From Pediococcus pentosaceus (GTDB lineage: Bacteria > Bacillota > Bacilli > Lactobacillales > Lactobacillaceae): a DNA stretch of 64,000 nucleotides. Below the pieces are notes generated by a model that had not been told where the DNA came from, did no database searches, and saw only the letters and a program-made list of their open reading frames with translations. Made by a program: the position numbers and the translations under genes. The stretch is taken from contig NZ_JQBF01000002.1 of the NCBI RefSeq assembly GCF_001437285.1, positions 266,562 through 330,561 of the forward strand, given 5' to 3'. Shown one piece after another: positions 35,155 through 44,785 of this stretch; within the stretch, counting starts at the first letter, position 1; each line of letters begins with the position of its first letter.

Positions 35155-36492
35155 CTATTCAGCTTTACTTAAAGTGCTCTTTTTGGCTGAAAAATAATTA
35201 ATCCCAAATGTTAGTGCCATCAAGATTACCGGGTAGAACATATAACGAATCAAATCCAGATAATTAGTACTCTTACCGGCTAATTGAAGAGTCATCATCA
35301 TTGCAGAGTCTTGTGGAATTACCATTGAGGCAGTTACCGCGAAGATGGAAATAATCCCTGCTAACACTTTACGATCAACTTTATATTCATCACCGAGTTC
35401 TCTAGCAATGGGTGAAGTAATTAGAACTGAAATGTTATTATTTACAATTGCTCCGGTTACACAGAAACTCAAGATTCCAATTAAAGCTTCACAACTAGCT
35501 TTACTATGAATACGTTTAGTAAAGACATGCACCAACCAGTCAATTCCACCATAATAACGCATTAACGCAACCATCCCATTGACCATCATTGCAAAAATAG
35601 CTAACCAGAACATGCTTTCCATTCCGTTTCCAATTGCCTTCGCACAATCAAAAATATTCGCTTTTCCAAAAAAAATTCCAATTGCGCTTGCCATAACCGT
35701 TCCTAACGCTAGTACAATGACCACATCCATCCCGACGGCAGCTAACACTAAAACAGCTAGGTAAGGCAAAATTGTAATAATATTATAGCTTCCGGCGGCA
35801 ACATGATGGGCACCACCATTATTTAAACTCATCAAAGTATAGGCGATAATAGTTAAAATTGCAGCTGGTGCCGCAATTTTAATTTGCCACAAGAATTTAT
35901 CCTTCATAGGTGAACCAACTCCAGCAGCTGCCGAGATAGTAGTTCCACCAATCATAGATAACCCATCACCAAAATATGATCCTGTAATTACAGCTGCTCC
36001 TGCCATCCCTGCATTCAAATGGGCAGCGGCTACCAGAGAAAATGTAACGGGTGCCATCGTAACGATGGTTCCCGTTGAGGTACCAATACAAAGCGAAATA
36101 ATTGCTGAAATTAAAAAGATACCTGGAACTAAGAATTGACTAGGAATCAAGGAAACACCTAAATTAACAATTGAGGATTGTCCCCCTGAAAGGGTTACGG
36201 CGGATGAGAAACCACCGGCCATCATAACGATTAAAGCTAAATTCATCACCCCTGCATTTCCAGCATTATTTAGGTATAAGTCCATTTTTTTACTGAATTT
36301 ACTGCGAGGTTCAAAAAATATTAGTGCAAATACTAATGCAATTAAAATGGCCACTTGGCGTGGCATGTATGAAGAAGGATCTTTAGCGCCTTTAATTGTA
36401 AAAACGGCTAAACATCCAACATATAGTAGCAAAAAAATTAGTAGCGGAAGCAACCCTGCTGCCCCGTAATTTTTCCGCGTTTCTTTTTCCAT
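35155..36492 (-). CDS. NhaC-family Na+/H+ antiporter
   Basis: A 445-residue polytopic membrane protein (about 11 helices). GTSTGTIVTMAPVTFSLV and GSYFGDGLSMIGGTTISAAAGVGS are typical of the NhaC branch of the ion-transporter superfamily, and the C-terminal half repeats the fold (GAIVNNNISVLITSPIARELG, PQDSAMMMTLQL). It would exchange Na+ for H+, although some relatives exchange organic acids. It is a single-gene unit with its own terminator. Substrate uncertain. Confidence 0.82.
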   Translation of the reverse strand: MEKETRKNYGAAGLLPLLIFLLLYVGCLAVFTIKGAKDPSSYMPRQVAILIALVFALIFFEPRSKFSKKMDLYLNNAGNAGVMNLALIVMMAGGFSSAVTLSGGQSSIVNLGVSLIPSQFLVPGIFLISAIISLCIGTSTGTIVTMAPVTFSLVAAAHLNAGMAGAAVITGSYFGDGLSMIGGTTISAAAGVGSPMKDKFLWQIKIAAPAAILTIIAYTLMSLNNGGAHHVAAGSYNIITILPYLAVLVLAAVGMDVVIVLALGTVMASAIGIFFGKANIFDCAKAIGNGMESMFWLAIFAMMVNGMVALMRYYGGIDWLVHVFTKRIHSKASCEALIGILSFCVTGAIVNNNISVLITSPIARELGDEYKVDRKVLAGIISIFAVTASMVIPQDSAMMMTLQLAGKSTNYLDLIRYMFYPVILMALTFGINYFSAKKSTLSKAE

Positions 36493-36649
36493 TACTCAAA
36501 ACTCCTATCATACTATGATTAAAACAGATATATTTAACTTACTACTATCTTCCGTAAATTAAAACCAAAAACTGTTAAAAATGCTGACTTTTTGTTAGAA
36601 AGTTTGAATAAAACGTTACCATATTTAAATTAGTTCAAAAATTCCAATC

Positions 36650-36674
36650 AAAAAGGCCCTACAACTGTAGGGCC
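36650..36674 (-). terminator. Terminator of the ypmR-ypmS-yozE-ctpA operon
   Basis: A perfect 9-bp GC-rich stem (36655-36663 with 36666-36674) followed by T5 on the minus strand, just after the ctpA stop codon. Confidence 0.9.
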
Positions 36675-36684
36675 ATAAATCAAT

Positions 36685-38103
36685 TTATTTTTCGTCATTC
36701 ACAACTTTTTGCGCTTTTTCTAGAGCAGGATCATTTTTAGCTAAAGTTTTAATGACATTCTGTTCGATTGAACGCATTGTCTTCGCATCAACTTTTCCAG
36801 TAACAGCTAGCTGATTCTTTTCTTGATAAGCTTCCACTGCCTGCTTGACTTTCTCAGTATACTCTTTAGAAATTTTATCATCATAGTAACCTAATCCCTT
36901 TAAGGCAATTTGAATATTTTTAATATCTGAATTGCTCTCTCCCACGGAGTACGTTTTTTTCTGATCAAATTCTGTAATGTATGCCATGGCAGGATAATCA
37001 GCCTGATAGTCTGGTTTTAACCCTTTTCCATGAATCCAAGTACCGTTTGGCGTTAGCCATTTTGCAATCGTTAGCTTTAATTCATCACTATCTGTATATT
37101 GGGTAATATTTTGAACGGTGCCTTTTCCATAACTTTTGGAACCTACAAGTGGAACATTAGCCGATTGGTGTAAAGCTGCAGCAAAAATTTCAGCCGCACT
37201 AGCGCTTTCGCCATTAATAACAACTGTAGTAGGTTTAGTAACTTTATAGCCACCATCATACTTTTTAGACGCCTTGTATACTTCTGCTTTACCAGTCCGA
37301 GCTTTAACTTGCATAATAGTTTTGCCATTCTTTAAAAACATCGAAGACATCTTTAAAGCTTCCTGCATCAGACCACCCGGATTATTTCGGACATCAATAA
37401 TATAAGATTTAGCTCCCTGTTTATCCAAACGTTTAAGTGCCCGTTTAAGTTCACTAGAAGTTTTTTCAGCCACTGTTGAGATAGTTATATAACCTACTTT
37501 ATTCTTCAACATCTTAGCCGTGACGGTCTCAACTGGAATTTTAGAACGAGTTAGCACCTTATCAAAGGTATCATTTCCTCGCTGCAATTTAACCTTTACT
37601 TTAGTCCCAACTTTTCCTCGCATTAAGGTGGTGGCTTTAGAAAGGGATTGATTAGTTAATTTCTTACCATCTACTTCTAAAATCACATCTCCGGCTTTCA
37701 GACCCGCTTTTTTGGCCGGTGTACCATCAATGGTAGTCATAACTTCAATTTGGTGATTCTTCTTTACAACTTGAATACCAACACCACCGAAGGCTCCTGA
37801 AACACTATCATTCAAACTAGTAGCATCACTATCAGTTAAATAGTCCGAAAATGGGTCGTTTAAAGTGCTCAACATTCCATCAATTGCTCCTGTAGCTAAT
37901 TTAGAAGTGTCGACTTTTTTATAATAATCACTATTAATTTGATTATAAACACTCGCCACACGATTAAAATCATTTTTCTCACCATCAGTATGACCTAAAA
38001 TCCCTACAAAAAATACTAAACCACTGACAATAGTAATTAAAACTCCTAAAATCATGGAAAATACGATAGTTAAATACGGATGTTTTTCTATTATTTTTTT
38101 CAT
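36685..38103 (-). CDS. ctpA: S41-family carboxy-terminal processing protease
   Basis: A 472-residue membrane-anchored serine protease. One N-terminal membrane helix (about 12-36) is followed by a PDZ domain (about 105-185), the S41 catalytic core with nucleophile Ser302 (GESASAAEIF) and general base Lys327 (SYGKGTVQ), and a C-terminal peptidoglycan-binding domain (about 395-455). Such CtpA/CtpB proteases cleave exported proteins at the C-terminus. Its ATG overlaps the yozE stop codon (TAATG), indicating translational coupling. Confidence 0.93.
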   Translation of the reverse strand: MKKIIEKHPYLTIVFSMILGVLITIVSGLVFFVGILGHTDGEKNDFNRVASVYNQINSDYYKKVDTSKLATGAIDGMLSTLNDPFSDYLTDSDATSLNDSVSGAFGGVGIQVVKKNHQIEVMTTIDGTPAKKAGLKAGDVILEVDGKKLTNQSLSKATTLMRGKVGTKVKVKLQRGNDTFDKVLTRSKIPVETVTAKMLKNKVGYITISTVAEKTSSELKRALKRLDKQGAKSYIIDVRNNPGGLMQEALKMSSMFLKNGKTIMQVKARTGKAEVYKASKKYDGGYKVTKPTTVVINGESASAAEIFAAALHQSANVPLVGSKSYGKGTVQNITQYTDSDELKLTIAKWLTPNGTWIHGKGLKPDYQADYPAMAYITEFDQKKTYSVGESNSDIKNIQIALKGLGYYDDKISKEYTEKVKQAVEAYQEKNQLAVTGKVDAKTMRSIEQNVIKTLAKNDPALEKAQKVVNDEK

Positions 38104-38327
38104 TAAAACTGTTCACTTTCTAAATATCTTTGCCACGCTGAATCAAAAATTGACATACTTTGTAGATAGCCCGCATTGAGCTCTAAATATTTACTGATCT
38201 CATCAAAATCGCGTGATTGTTTAGGAAAAACTTGATCAAAAAAAGCTTGGTTAGCAAATTCTTCAACTTCATTATTAGGTTGCGGATTGCGTTGTGTCAT
38301 TAAATATTCAAAAAATGATTTTTTCAT
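38103..38327 (-). CDS. yozE: YozE-family small protein
   Basis: A 74-residue protein of the YozE (UPF0346) family: KKSFFEYLMTQRNPQP...EVEEFANQAFFDQVFPKQSRDFDEISKYLE...AWQRYL. Small helical cytoplasmic protein of unknown function. The ATG at 38327 has AAGGAG seven nt upstream; the ATG at 38333 is too close to that site. It is coupled to ctpA by a 1-bp overlap. Confidence 0.88.
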   Translation of the reverse strand: MKKSFFEYLMTQRNPQPNNEVEEFANQAFFDQVFPKQSRDFDEISKYLELNAGYLQSMSIFDSAWQRYLESEQF

Positions 38328-38338
38328 TAGCATTCTCC

Positions 38339-38929
38339 TTAATTATTGGCTTTAGGAACGTTAATTATGAATTGAAAATCGTTTTTATCAATATCGATTG
38401 TTTTAGCTTGGAAGCTGACTTTATTAGTTGTTTTGATCTGATTCAAACGTAAAAGTGCTTCATCGCCATCAATACTTACCCATTTAGGAAGTTGATAATT
38501 ACGTGAAATATATTTCAAAACAATTTTAGCTGACAAATTTAACGTTCCCACCGTTAGCCCATGCGCTTTAAGTTTGATATTACCACTTTTGGTCACCTTT
38601 GGAATCATCGTTAACGCAAATTGAATCTTTTTACCTAAAATTTCAGTTTCTCCGCTTAAAATAGCGTAGCGTTGACCAATTTTAAACTCATAATTAAAGT
38701 CTTCATCTTTTTGAAATTGAGAAAGATAAGCTGCACTTAAATCATTAATTTGATTTTTCTTTAATTTAATTGGAATTCGATCATATTGGTTACTACTTCG
38801 AACTACTTGGTCATCAACTTGCTGAATTGGACGAGAAGCTTTAAAAGTTACATAAATACCGCCCGCTAAAAAAATGGAGAGCAGGACTAAAAATCCCCAT
38901 TTCCAAAAATGATACATATACTTATTCAT
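38339..38929 (-). CDS. ypmS: YpmS-family membrane-anchored protein (DUF2140)
   Basis: A 196-residue protein with one N-terminal membrane helix (about 10-30) and an extracellular beta-rich DUF2140 domain (LSAAYLSQFQKDEDFNYEFKIGQRYAILSGETEILGKKIQF, VGTLNLSAKIVLKYIS, VSIDGDEALLRL). Function unknown. It follows ypmR by 8 bp and precedes yozE by 11 bp, the arrangement also known from Bacillus. Confidence 0.88.
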   Translation of the reverse strand: MNKYMYHFWKWGFLVLLSIFLAGGIYVTFKASRPIQQVDDQVVRSSNQYDRIPIKLKKNQINDLSAAYLSQFQKDEDFNYEFKIGQRYAILSGETEILGKKIQFALTMIPKVTKSGNIKLKAHGLTVGTLNLSAKIVLKYISRNYQLPKWVSIDGDEALLRLNQIKTTNKVSFQAKTIDIDKNDFQFIINVPKANN

Positions 38930-38937
38930 TTCTTCAC

Positions 38938-39855
38938 CTACTTGAAAATTCTTGCCCGATCCATGGCCTTAAAGATCTTATCTGCCATCATATCATATCC
39001 CTTGTCGTTGGGATGAAAATGATCTGCATCCGATAAATAATTATTTTTTTCTTTAGTATCAAATTTACTTTTCTCAAGTTGACTCTTTTCAACAACCGCA
39101 ATATCATCCTCGGTACTTTGTTTCTTTAAACGCTGCTGCTGACTAAGCGTCTTATATTGACCCACTGATAATGCATTGATATCAACAAAAGTAGCATGCT
39201 TGAAATAATCACCAGTGGCTTTTGCCGTGGTATTAAATGTATTTATCGCATCTGTGATAGCCACTACATTTGGGAAATATACGTAAAATGGGTTATAAAT
39301 TCCTACCATAACAATTTTAATTTTGGGATTCAGCTTTCTTGCATATTTAAAAATATTTTCTAAGTTGTCTTGATAAGTAAGACTAATACGATTAACATTT
39401 ACGGCAACTTGACTAGGTGATTCAGTAACATCTTTCTGGAGATTCTGGAAAAGATCATTTCCCCCGGCCGTAACAATAAGTACATCACTTTTAGCAGCCT
39501 CTTTTTGAATTTTAGTAGTAGTTTTGAAGCGTTTAAGGATTTGATCACTACGCTCGCCACTAACGCCCTCATCGTAAATCGTAGCCTTTTTTATCTGTTT
39601 GGTTTTAGTAATTTTCTTAGCTAAACGTTGCTGATATCCACTTTGATTCTTTGTATCGCCAACTCCTTGAGTGAGAGAGTCACCTAATGCTAAAATCTTA
39701 AGATTTTTAACTTTTTTCTGGGTCGTCGGTACGACTTTGTTAGCAACTTGAGACGGTGTCTTAGCTCCTTTAAAAAAGCCCAACCCCCATAAAATTAAAA
39801 GCGTGATAACCGAAATACCAATGATACTAAATAAAATTTCTCTGACTACTTTCAT
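38938..39855 (-). CDS. ypmR: Membrane-anchored SGNH/GDSL hydrolase YpmR
   Basis: A 305-residue lipase/esterase-type hydrolase anchored by an N-terminal helix (about 5-24). Block I ALGDSLTQGVGD holds the nucleophile Ser; GVSGER is block II; GGNDLF is block III; DADHFHPNDKGYD holds the catalytic Asp and His near the C-terminus. It acts outside the cell on an unknown ester. GAGAGG precedes the ATG at 39855; the upstream start at 39888 has no site. First gene of a four-gene operon. Confidence 0.88.
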   Translation of the reverse strand: MKVVREILFSIIGISVITLLILWGLGFFKGAKTPSQVANKVVPTTQKKVKNLKILALGDSLTQGVGDTKNQSGYQQRLAKKITKTKQIKKATIYDEGVSGERSDQILKRFKTTTKIQKEAAKSDVLIVTAGGNDLFQNLQKDVTESPSQVAVNVNRISLTYQDNLENIFKYARKLNPKIKIVMVGIYNPFYVYFPNVVAITDAINTFNTTAKATGDYFKHATFVDINALSVGQYKTLSQQQRLKKQSTEDDIAVVEKSQLEKSKFDTKEKNNYLSDADHFHPNDKGYDMMADKIFKAMDRARIFK

Positions 39856-39877
39856 AATGCCTCTCTCTGTAAAATAA

Positions 39878-39918
39878 ATTAGGGCCAAAATCGGTTAGTC
39901 CCGATCTAAGCCCTACTT
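39878..39918 (-). terminator. Probable terminator of degV
   Basis: A hairpin just after the degV stop, with TAGGGC pairing GCCCTA and an inner ATCGG/CCGAT pairing. Only a weak T tract follows on the minus strand. Confidence 0.55.
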
Positions 39919-39919
39919 T

Positions 39920-40765
39920 TTAATCTTCACTGTAATATAAGATACAAAACGCACCCATACCTGTATGAGTTGCAATAATTGGAACAGTCTCTCGTACAAC
40001 AATATCATTAACTGGGAAAAATTCACCAACATGTTTCTTCATATCTTCTACCATATCAAAGGCTTCTACATGTGAAATTCCTACCCCTTTGATTTTGCCA
40101 CTACCTTGCATTTCAGTATAAATATCTGACCAAAGTTTCTTCATGGCTTTCATCCCGCGAACCTTGCCGGCTACATCAAGTTTACCATTTTTTACCTCAA
40201 GTAATAACTTAATATTTAGTAAACCTCCCAGCATTCCGCCAATCTTACTTAGACGACCGCCTTTAACTAAATTTTCCAAGTTAACAACGCTTAAGTAAAG
40301 TTTGGTATGATCTCGGATATATTCTGCTCGCTGGATAATTTCGTCTTTGCTGGCACCTTCTTGAGCCATCTTAGCTGCTTCTAAAACTTGAAAAGCTAAG
40401 GCGCGATCCGTGAATTGGCTATCAATCACAGTCACATCTGCTTTACTAAGTTGAGCAGCTTGTTCGGCAGTATGTACCGTTCCACTGATTGCCTCTAACA
40501 TATTAAAGCTGATGATTTGGCTACCATCTTCACCTAATTTATCAAACATTTCAACAAATTTACCTAATGGTGGTTGGCTAGTCTTTGGTAGTGACTTAGA
40601 TGATGCCATTTTATGAATAAATTCTTCATTAGTAATGGTTTCACCTTCGACATAAACTGTATCATCAATCATTACACTTAATGGGACAATTGAAATATCA
40701 TATTTTTTAATTTCTTCATCAGTAACGCCACATGATGAATCTGTGACAATTTTAATTTGACTCAT
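39920..40765 (-). CDS. DegV-family fatty-acid-binding protein
   Basis: A 281-residue cytoplasmic protein of the DegV/FakB family, which binds fatty acids and presents them to the kinase FakA. The core IKIVTDSSCGVTDEEIKKYDISIVPLSV, TSQPPLGKF, VTVIDSQFTDRALAFQV, NLVKGGRLSKIGGMLG and the terminal THTGMGAFCILYY match the family. Only one family member is in the window and fakA is not visible. Confidence 0.92.
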   Translation of the reverse strand: MSQIKIVTDSSCGVTDEEIKKYDISIVPLSVMIDDTVYVEGETITNEEFIHKMASSKSLPKTSQPPLGKFVEMFDKLGEDGSQIISFNMLEAISGTVHTAEQAAQLSKADVTVIDSQFTDRALAFQVLEAAKMAQEGASKDEIIQRAEYIRDHTKLYLSVVNLENLVKGGRLSKIGGMLGGLLNIKLLLEVKNGKLDVAGKVRGMKAMKKLWSDIYTEMQGSGKIKGVGISHVEAFDMVEDMKKHVGEFFPVNDIVVRETVPIIATHTGMGAFCILYYSED

Positions 40766-40930
40766 ATTTTCACTCTTTCCTTGTTACATAGTTATTCCGA
40801 GTTCTATTCACATGAAGCGTGTTTCATATACATTTATAGAATCCCCGTACATATTTACAATTTTAATTATAACAATCTATTCTAAATTTTTGTTCTATAA
40901 ACAAACTTTTCCGCAAAAAATTTTTGTATT

Positions 40931-40997
40931 TAAAAAGAGCCTTGATAAAAATAATATTTAACCTCATTAAATATTATTTTTACTTCAAGCCCTTTTA
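40931..40997 (-). terminator. Terminator of the glnPH-glnQ operon
   Basis: A long hairpin of about 25-30 pairs (AAAAGGGCTTGA arm to CAAGGCTCTTTTT arm around a TTTAA...TTAAA core) that ends in T5 on the minus strand, directly after the glnQ stop codon. Confidence 0.85.
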
Positions 40998-41001
40998 TTG
41001 A

Positions 41002-41739
41002 TTAAACGTTTAAAATTTTGTTTAAAAATTCTTGTGTCCGTTCGTTTTGAGGGTTACCAAAAATTTCTTCCGGCTTTCCTTCTTCCATGATATGACCATC
41101 CGCCATAAAAATCACACGATCAGCAACTTCTTTAGCAAAGCCCATTTCATGCGTTACAACAATCATGGTCATCCCTGCCTTAGCTAGTTTTTTCATTACT
41201 GCTAACACATCTCCAACCATTTCAGGATCTAGGGCCGAAGTCGGTTCATCAAATAAAATCATATCTGGTTTCATCGCTAGAGTTCTTGCAATGGCCACTC
41301 GCTGTTTTTGACCCCCCGAAAGAGATTGGGGTTTAGCATTAAATTTATCTTCTAAACCCACTTCTTTTAGCAATTCACGTGCCTCAAGCTCGGCATCCGC
41401 TTTACTCATCTTCCCTAATTCAACCGGCGACAACATCACATTTTCGCCTACGGTCAAATTATTAAATAGATTAAAGTGTTGAAATACCATTCCAATTTTT
41501 TCACGAACCTGATTCATATTAACCCGTGGATCGTTCAAATCATGCCCATCGATAATGATTTTTCCAGCGGTCGGTTCTTCTAACTTATTTAACGTACGTA
41601 GAAAAGTACTTTTACCCGAACCCGACGGACCAATCATAACAACCACCTCATTATCTTTGACGATCAAATCTAATCCTTTCAGAACCTCGTTACTACCGTA
41701 AGATTTTTTTAAGTTCTGTACTTCTATTTTTGTACTCAT
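41002..41739 (-). CDS. glnQ: Glutamine ABC transporter ATP-binding protein
   Basis: A 245-residue ABC ATPase of the polar amino acid family: Walker [10 protein letters not shown] (about 37-45), Q-loop VFQHFNLF, signature [16 protein letters not shown], Walker [14 protein letters not shown] and switch His in VVTHEMGF. It pairs with the fused permease upstream, whose stop codon overlaps its start by 4 bp (ATGA). Confidence 0.95.
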   Translation of the reverse strand: MSTKIEVQNLKKSYGSNEVLKGLDLIVKDNEVVVMIGPSGSGKSTFLRTLNKLEEPTAGKIIIDGHDLNDPRVNMNQVREKIGMVFQHFNLFNNLTVGENVMLSPVELGKMSKADAELEARELLKEVGLEDKFNAKPQSLSGGQKQRVAIARTLAMKPDMILFDEPTSALDPEMVGDVLAVMKKLAKAGMTMIVVTHEMGFAKEVADRVIFMADGHIMEEGKPEEIFGNPQNERTQEFLNKILNV

Positions 41740-43187
41740 CCCTTCATCCTCCGTTCAACCCATTTTGAAAGCCACGTTAGTAATGTGATGATGACCAAGT
41801 AAATTAGTGCTACCATGGTCCAAATTTTAAATCCTTCTAGATTACGTGCAATAATTATCTTACCTGTCTGTGTTAATTCAAGTATTCCAATAATTGAAAG
41901 AATCGAAGTATCTTTCAAAGTAATAATAAATTGATTAATAAAGGATGGAACCATAATTTTCAATCCTTGCGGTAAAATAACTCTCCGCATCGCCTTTCCA
42001 TATGGTAATCCCAGTGAACGTGCTGCTTCCATTTGTCCACCATCTACTGCTTCAATACCGCCTTTTACAAAAGCGGCAGTATAAGCTCCTTCATTTAAGG
42101 TTAAGGTAATAATTCCAGCAACAAATGCTGGAATTTTTTCACCTAACAAATTAGGCACCCCCGTATAGATAAATAAGGCTAAAACTAACAAAGGAAGTCC
42201 ACGGAAAATATAAATTACAGTAGTCGAAACTCCATTAGCAAATTTATTTGGGACAACCCCTAACATTCCGAAGAATATCCCAAAAATGGTAGCAAAGAAA
42301 ATTGATAATACTGTTAAAATAACCGTTTGTTCTAATCCACCAAGTAATGCGCCTTGATTTTGTTTCCATAAACTAATAAATGTATTTTGTGTTTTATGAG
42401 CTTTTTGTGAAGCAACAGCAGAAGCTCCTAAATATTTAGCTACAATCTTTTTATACTGTCCATTGCTTTTAATTTTCTTTAAACCAGCATCAAATTTCTT
42501 TAATAGTTCTTGGTTATGTCCTTTTTTAACAGAAAATCCATAAGCTCCGCCATTGGCTGGTTTAGTAACGATCTTAAGTTTTGCCCCAGTTTTAATAGCG
42601 TATTGCATAACCGGCTGATCCTCAAAACATGCCACTGAATTTCCAGTCGTCACGTCGTTATAGACGTTATTAGAATCATCAAAAGTAACCGTTTTGAATC
42701 CATACTTTTTCTGAATACTTTTAGCATAGTCTCCAGCAGCTGTACCAGTTTTGATAGCAACTCGCTTGCCCTTTAAATCTTGGAAATTTTTGATGGATGA
42801 GTTTTGTCCTACAGCCATCACCACCCCAGTTTTAAAGTATGGGGCCGAAAAATCCATCTTCTGTTTACGTTCATCAGTAATCGTTGTTCCAGCAATAACT
42901 CCATCCAATTGCCCGGCATCAAGCGCTTGAACCGCTGCATTGAAACCAACCGGCTTAATCTTTACTTTAAAACCTTCGTTTTTAGCAATCGTCCTAATGA
43001 TATCCATATCAATCCCTACGTACTGATTTTGATCATTAGCAAATTCAAACGGTGGAAATGTAACATCAGTTCCAATCTCGTACACTTTCTCATCCGCATT
43101 GACGTTATTCGAATTAAAAACTGACCACCCAAATAAAATTACAATGCTAAAAACTATGCTCAATAAAGTTTTTTTAATCTTTGCCAT
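41736..43187 (-). CDS. glnPH: Glutamine ABC transporter substrate-binding/permease fusion
   Basis: A 483-residue fusion. A signal-anchor (about 8-30) is followed by a type-2 periplasmic binding domain (about 35-265; [52 protein letters not shown]) and a BPD permease domain (about 285-480; [45 protein letters not shown]). Substrate is glutamine or glutamate by family. The operon is preceded by a GlnR box, which fits nitrogen control. Confidence 0.93.
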   Translation of the reverse strand: MAKIKKTLLSIVFSIVILFGWSVFNSNNVNADEKVYEIGTDVTFPPFEFANDQNQYVGIDMDIIRTIAKNEGFKVKIKPVGFNAAVQALDAGQLDGVIAGTTITDERKQKMDFSAPYFKTGVVMAVGQNSSIKNFQDLKGKRVAIKTGTAAGDYAKSIQKKYGFKTVTFDDSNNVYNDVTTGNSVACFEDQPVMQYAIKTGAKLKIVTKPANGGAYGFSVKKGHNQELLKKFDAGLKKIKSNGQYKKIVAKYLGASAVASQKAHKTQNTFISLWKQNQGALLGGLEQTVILTVLSIFFATIFGIFFGMLGVVPNKFANGVSTTVIYIFRGLPLLVLALFIYTGVPNLLGEKIPAFVAGIITLTLNEGAYTAAFVKGGIEAVDGGQMEAARSLGLPYGKAMRRVILPQGLKIMVPSFINQFIITLKDTSILSIIGILELTQTGKIIIARNLEGFKIWTMVALIYLVIITLLTWLSKWVERRMKG

Positions 43188-43203
43188 GATGCCCTCCTAC
43201 TTA

Positions 43204-43220
43204 TGTTAGATAACCTAACA
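43204..43220 (-). promoter_or_regulatory. GlnR box upstream of glnPH
   Basis: TGTTAGATAACCTAACA is an exact match to the GlnR/TnrA operator TGTNA-N7-TNACA, and is also a 7-bp-arm palindrome. It lies 17 bp upstream of the start codon, likely downstream of the promoter (a TATGAT is near 43240), so GlnR would repress when glutamine is plentiful. Function inferred. Confidence 0.82.
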
Positions 43221-43274
43221 TTAAAAATTAGATTAAATATATCATATAATTTTAATTTTGAAAAGGAGGATAAA

Positions 43275-43300
43275 TAAAAAACCTCAATAAATGAGGTTTT
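43275..43300 (-). terminator. Terminator after dfrA
   Basis: Perfect 9-bp stem (43278-43286 with 43292-43300), 5-nt loop and T6 on the minus strand, just after the dfrA stop codon. Confidence 0.9.
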
Positions 43301-43308
43301 AACGTTTA

Positions 43309-43794
43309 TTAAATTCTAATCCATGTTTCAAAAGTATATGCAGGATTTCTTTCGGTTGATTCATGTTCAACTGAACTAGCCAATTTAAATTCATTTTGGG
43401 TAATATCAGGTGCGAAAACCTCACATTGATAATCTTTTTGGATTCTAGTTATCAGAAGTTCATCAGCTTGTGATAACAAGGCATTGTATAAATGACTTCC
43501 TCCAATAATATAAAATTTTTCATTAGGATGGGTTTCAAAAATCACCTGAAGTTCACTTAATGAACCCACGCCAACTACAGAATTTGGCAATGAGGTTGGA
43601 TGATGACTTAAAACAATATTTTTTCGGTTAGGCAACGCTTTTCCAATTGAATCAAAAGTTTTACGACCCATAACTACGGTGTTCCCACTAGTGGTTTTCT
43701 TAAAAAAAGCCATATCACCTGGAATATGCCACGGAATAGATTGCTGCTTACCAATTCCATGACGCAAATCTTCGGCCCAAATCATTGAAATCAA
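43309..43794 (-). CDS. dfrA: Dihydrofolate reductase
   Basis: A 161-residue DHFR that reduces dihydrofolate to tetrahydrofolate with NADPH. IWAEDLRHGIGKQQSIPWHIPGDMAFFKKTT contains the active-site Asp (IPGD) and Trp; VVMGRKTFDSIG and FYIIGGSHLYNALL are NADPH-binding segments. It is the last gene of the cca-ABC-F-thyA-dfrA group, 28 bp after thyA, which supplies its dihydrofolate substrate. Confidence 0.95.
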   Translation of the reverse strand: MISMIWAEDLRHGIGKQQSIPWHIPGDMAFFKKTTSGNTVVMGRKTFDSIGKALPNRKNIVLSHHPTSLPNSVVGVGSLSELQVIFETHPNEKFYIIGGSHLYNALLSQADELLITRIQKDYQCEVFAPDITQNEFKLASSVEHESTERNPAYTFETWIRI

Positions 43795-43822
43795 ATTTAA
43801 TTCCTCCTAAATTGACTTAAAA

Positions 43823-44773
43823 TTAAACTGCTACCGGCGCTTTAATGGTTGGATGAGGATCATATCCTTCAACCACAATATCTCCTGGTTCATAGTCAAA
43901 GATACTGTCATGCACTTGTTTAAATTTCAATTTAGGAGCCGGACGTGGAGTACGTTCCAATTGTTCTTTAACCTGATCTAGATGATTAGAATAAATGTGA
44001 GCATCACCGATGGTATGGATAAATTCTCCCACTTCTAAACCGGTCGCTTTCGCAATTAATTCTGTAAGCAAGGCATAGCTAGCAATATTGAAAGGAATTC
44101 CTAAGAAAATATCGCCACTGCGTTGATACAGTTGACAGCTAAGTTTCCCATCAGCCACATAAAATTGAAATAGTGAATGACACGGAGGTAATGCTGAGGT
44201 TGGTACATCTTCAGGATTCCAAGCCGAAACAATCATTCTTCTTGAGTTAGGATTATTCTTAATCATATCAATAACATTTGAAATTTGATCGATAGTCTCA
44301 CCAGTACTAGTCTTCCATGCTCGCCATTGGCTACCATAAACATTTCCAAGATCACCATATTTAGCAGAAAATGTATCATCTTCCAAAATTTGTTCTGTAA
44401 AACGTTGTTTTTCAATTTTATAGAGTTCATTGAATTCAGGATCAGTCAGTGAGCGGTGACCAAAATCGGTCATGTCTGATCCCTGATATTCATCACTTTC
44501 AACCCACTTTTTAAAAGCCCATTCATCCCAAATATGATTATTATGTTGAAGTAAATATCTAATATTGGTATCGCCTTTTAAAAACCAGAGTAACTCACTC
44601 TTAATCAAACCAAAAGGGACTCTCTTGGTCGTTAGTAATGGAAAACCTTCACTTAAATCAAAACGCATTTGATATCCAAAAGTACTTAGGGTACCAGTTT
44701 GGGTACGGTCTCCTTTGAGATGCCCATTTTCCAAAACATATCTTTCCAAATTAAGGTATTGTTCTTCAAGCAT
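43823..44773 (-). CDS. thyA: Thymidylate synthase
   Basis: A 316-residue ThyA, converting dUMP and methylene-THF to dTMP and dihydrofolate. It has [25 protein letters not shown], the catalytic Cys198 in [29 protein letters not shown] and [12 protein letters not shown]. The 50-residue insertion typical of the Lactobacillus/E. casseliflavus long form is present ([20 protein letters not shown]). Same operon as dfrA. Confidence 0.96.
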   Translation of the reverse strand: MLEEQYLNLERYVLENGHLKGDRTQTGTLSTFGYQMRFDLSEGFPLLTTKRVPFGLIKSELLWFLKGDTNIRYLLQHNNHIWDEWAFKKWVESDEYQGSDMTDFGHRSLTDPEFNELYKIEKQRFTEQILEDDTFSAKYGDLGNVYGSQWRAWKTSTGETIDQISNVIDMIKNNPNSRRMIVSAWNPEDVPTSALPPCHSLFQFYVADGKLSCQLYQRSGDIFLGIPFNIASYALLTELIAKATGLEVGEFIHTIGDAHIYSNHLDQVKEQLERTPRPAPKLKFKQVHDSIFDYEPGDIVVEGYDPHPTIKAPVAV

Positions 44774-44785
44774 ATTAAATTTCCC

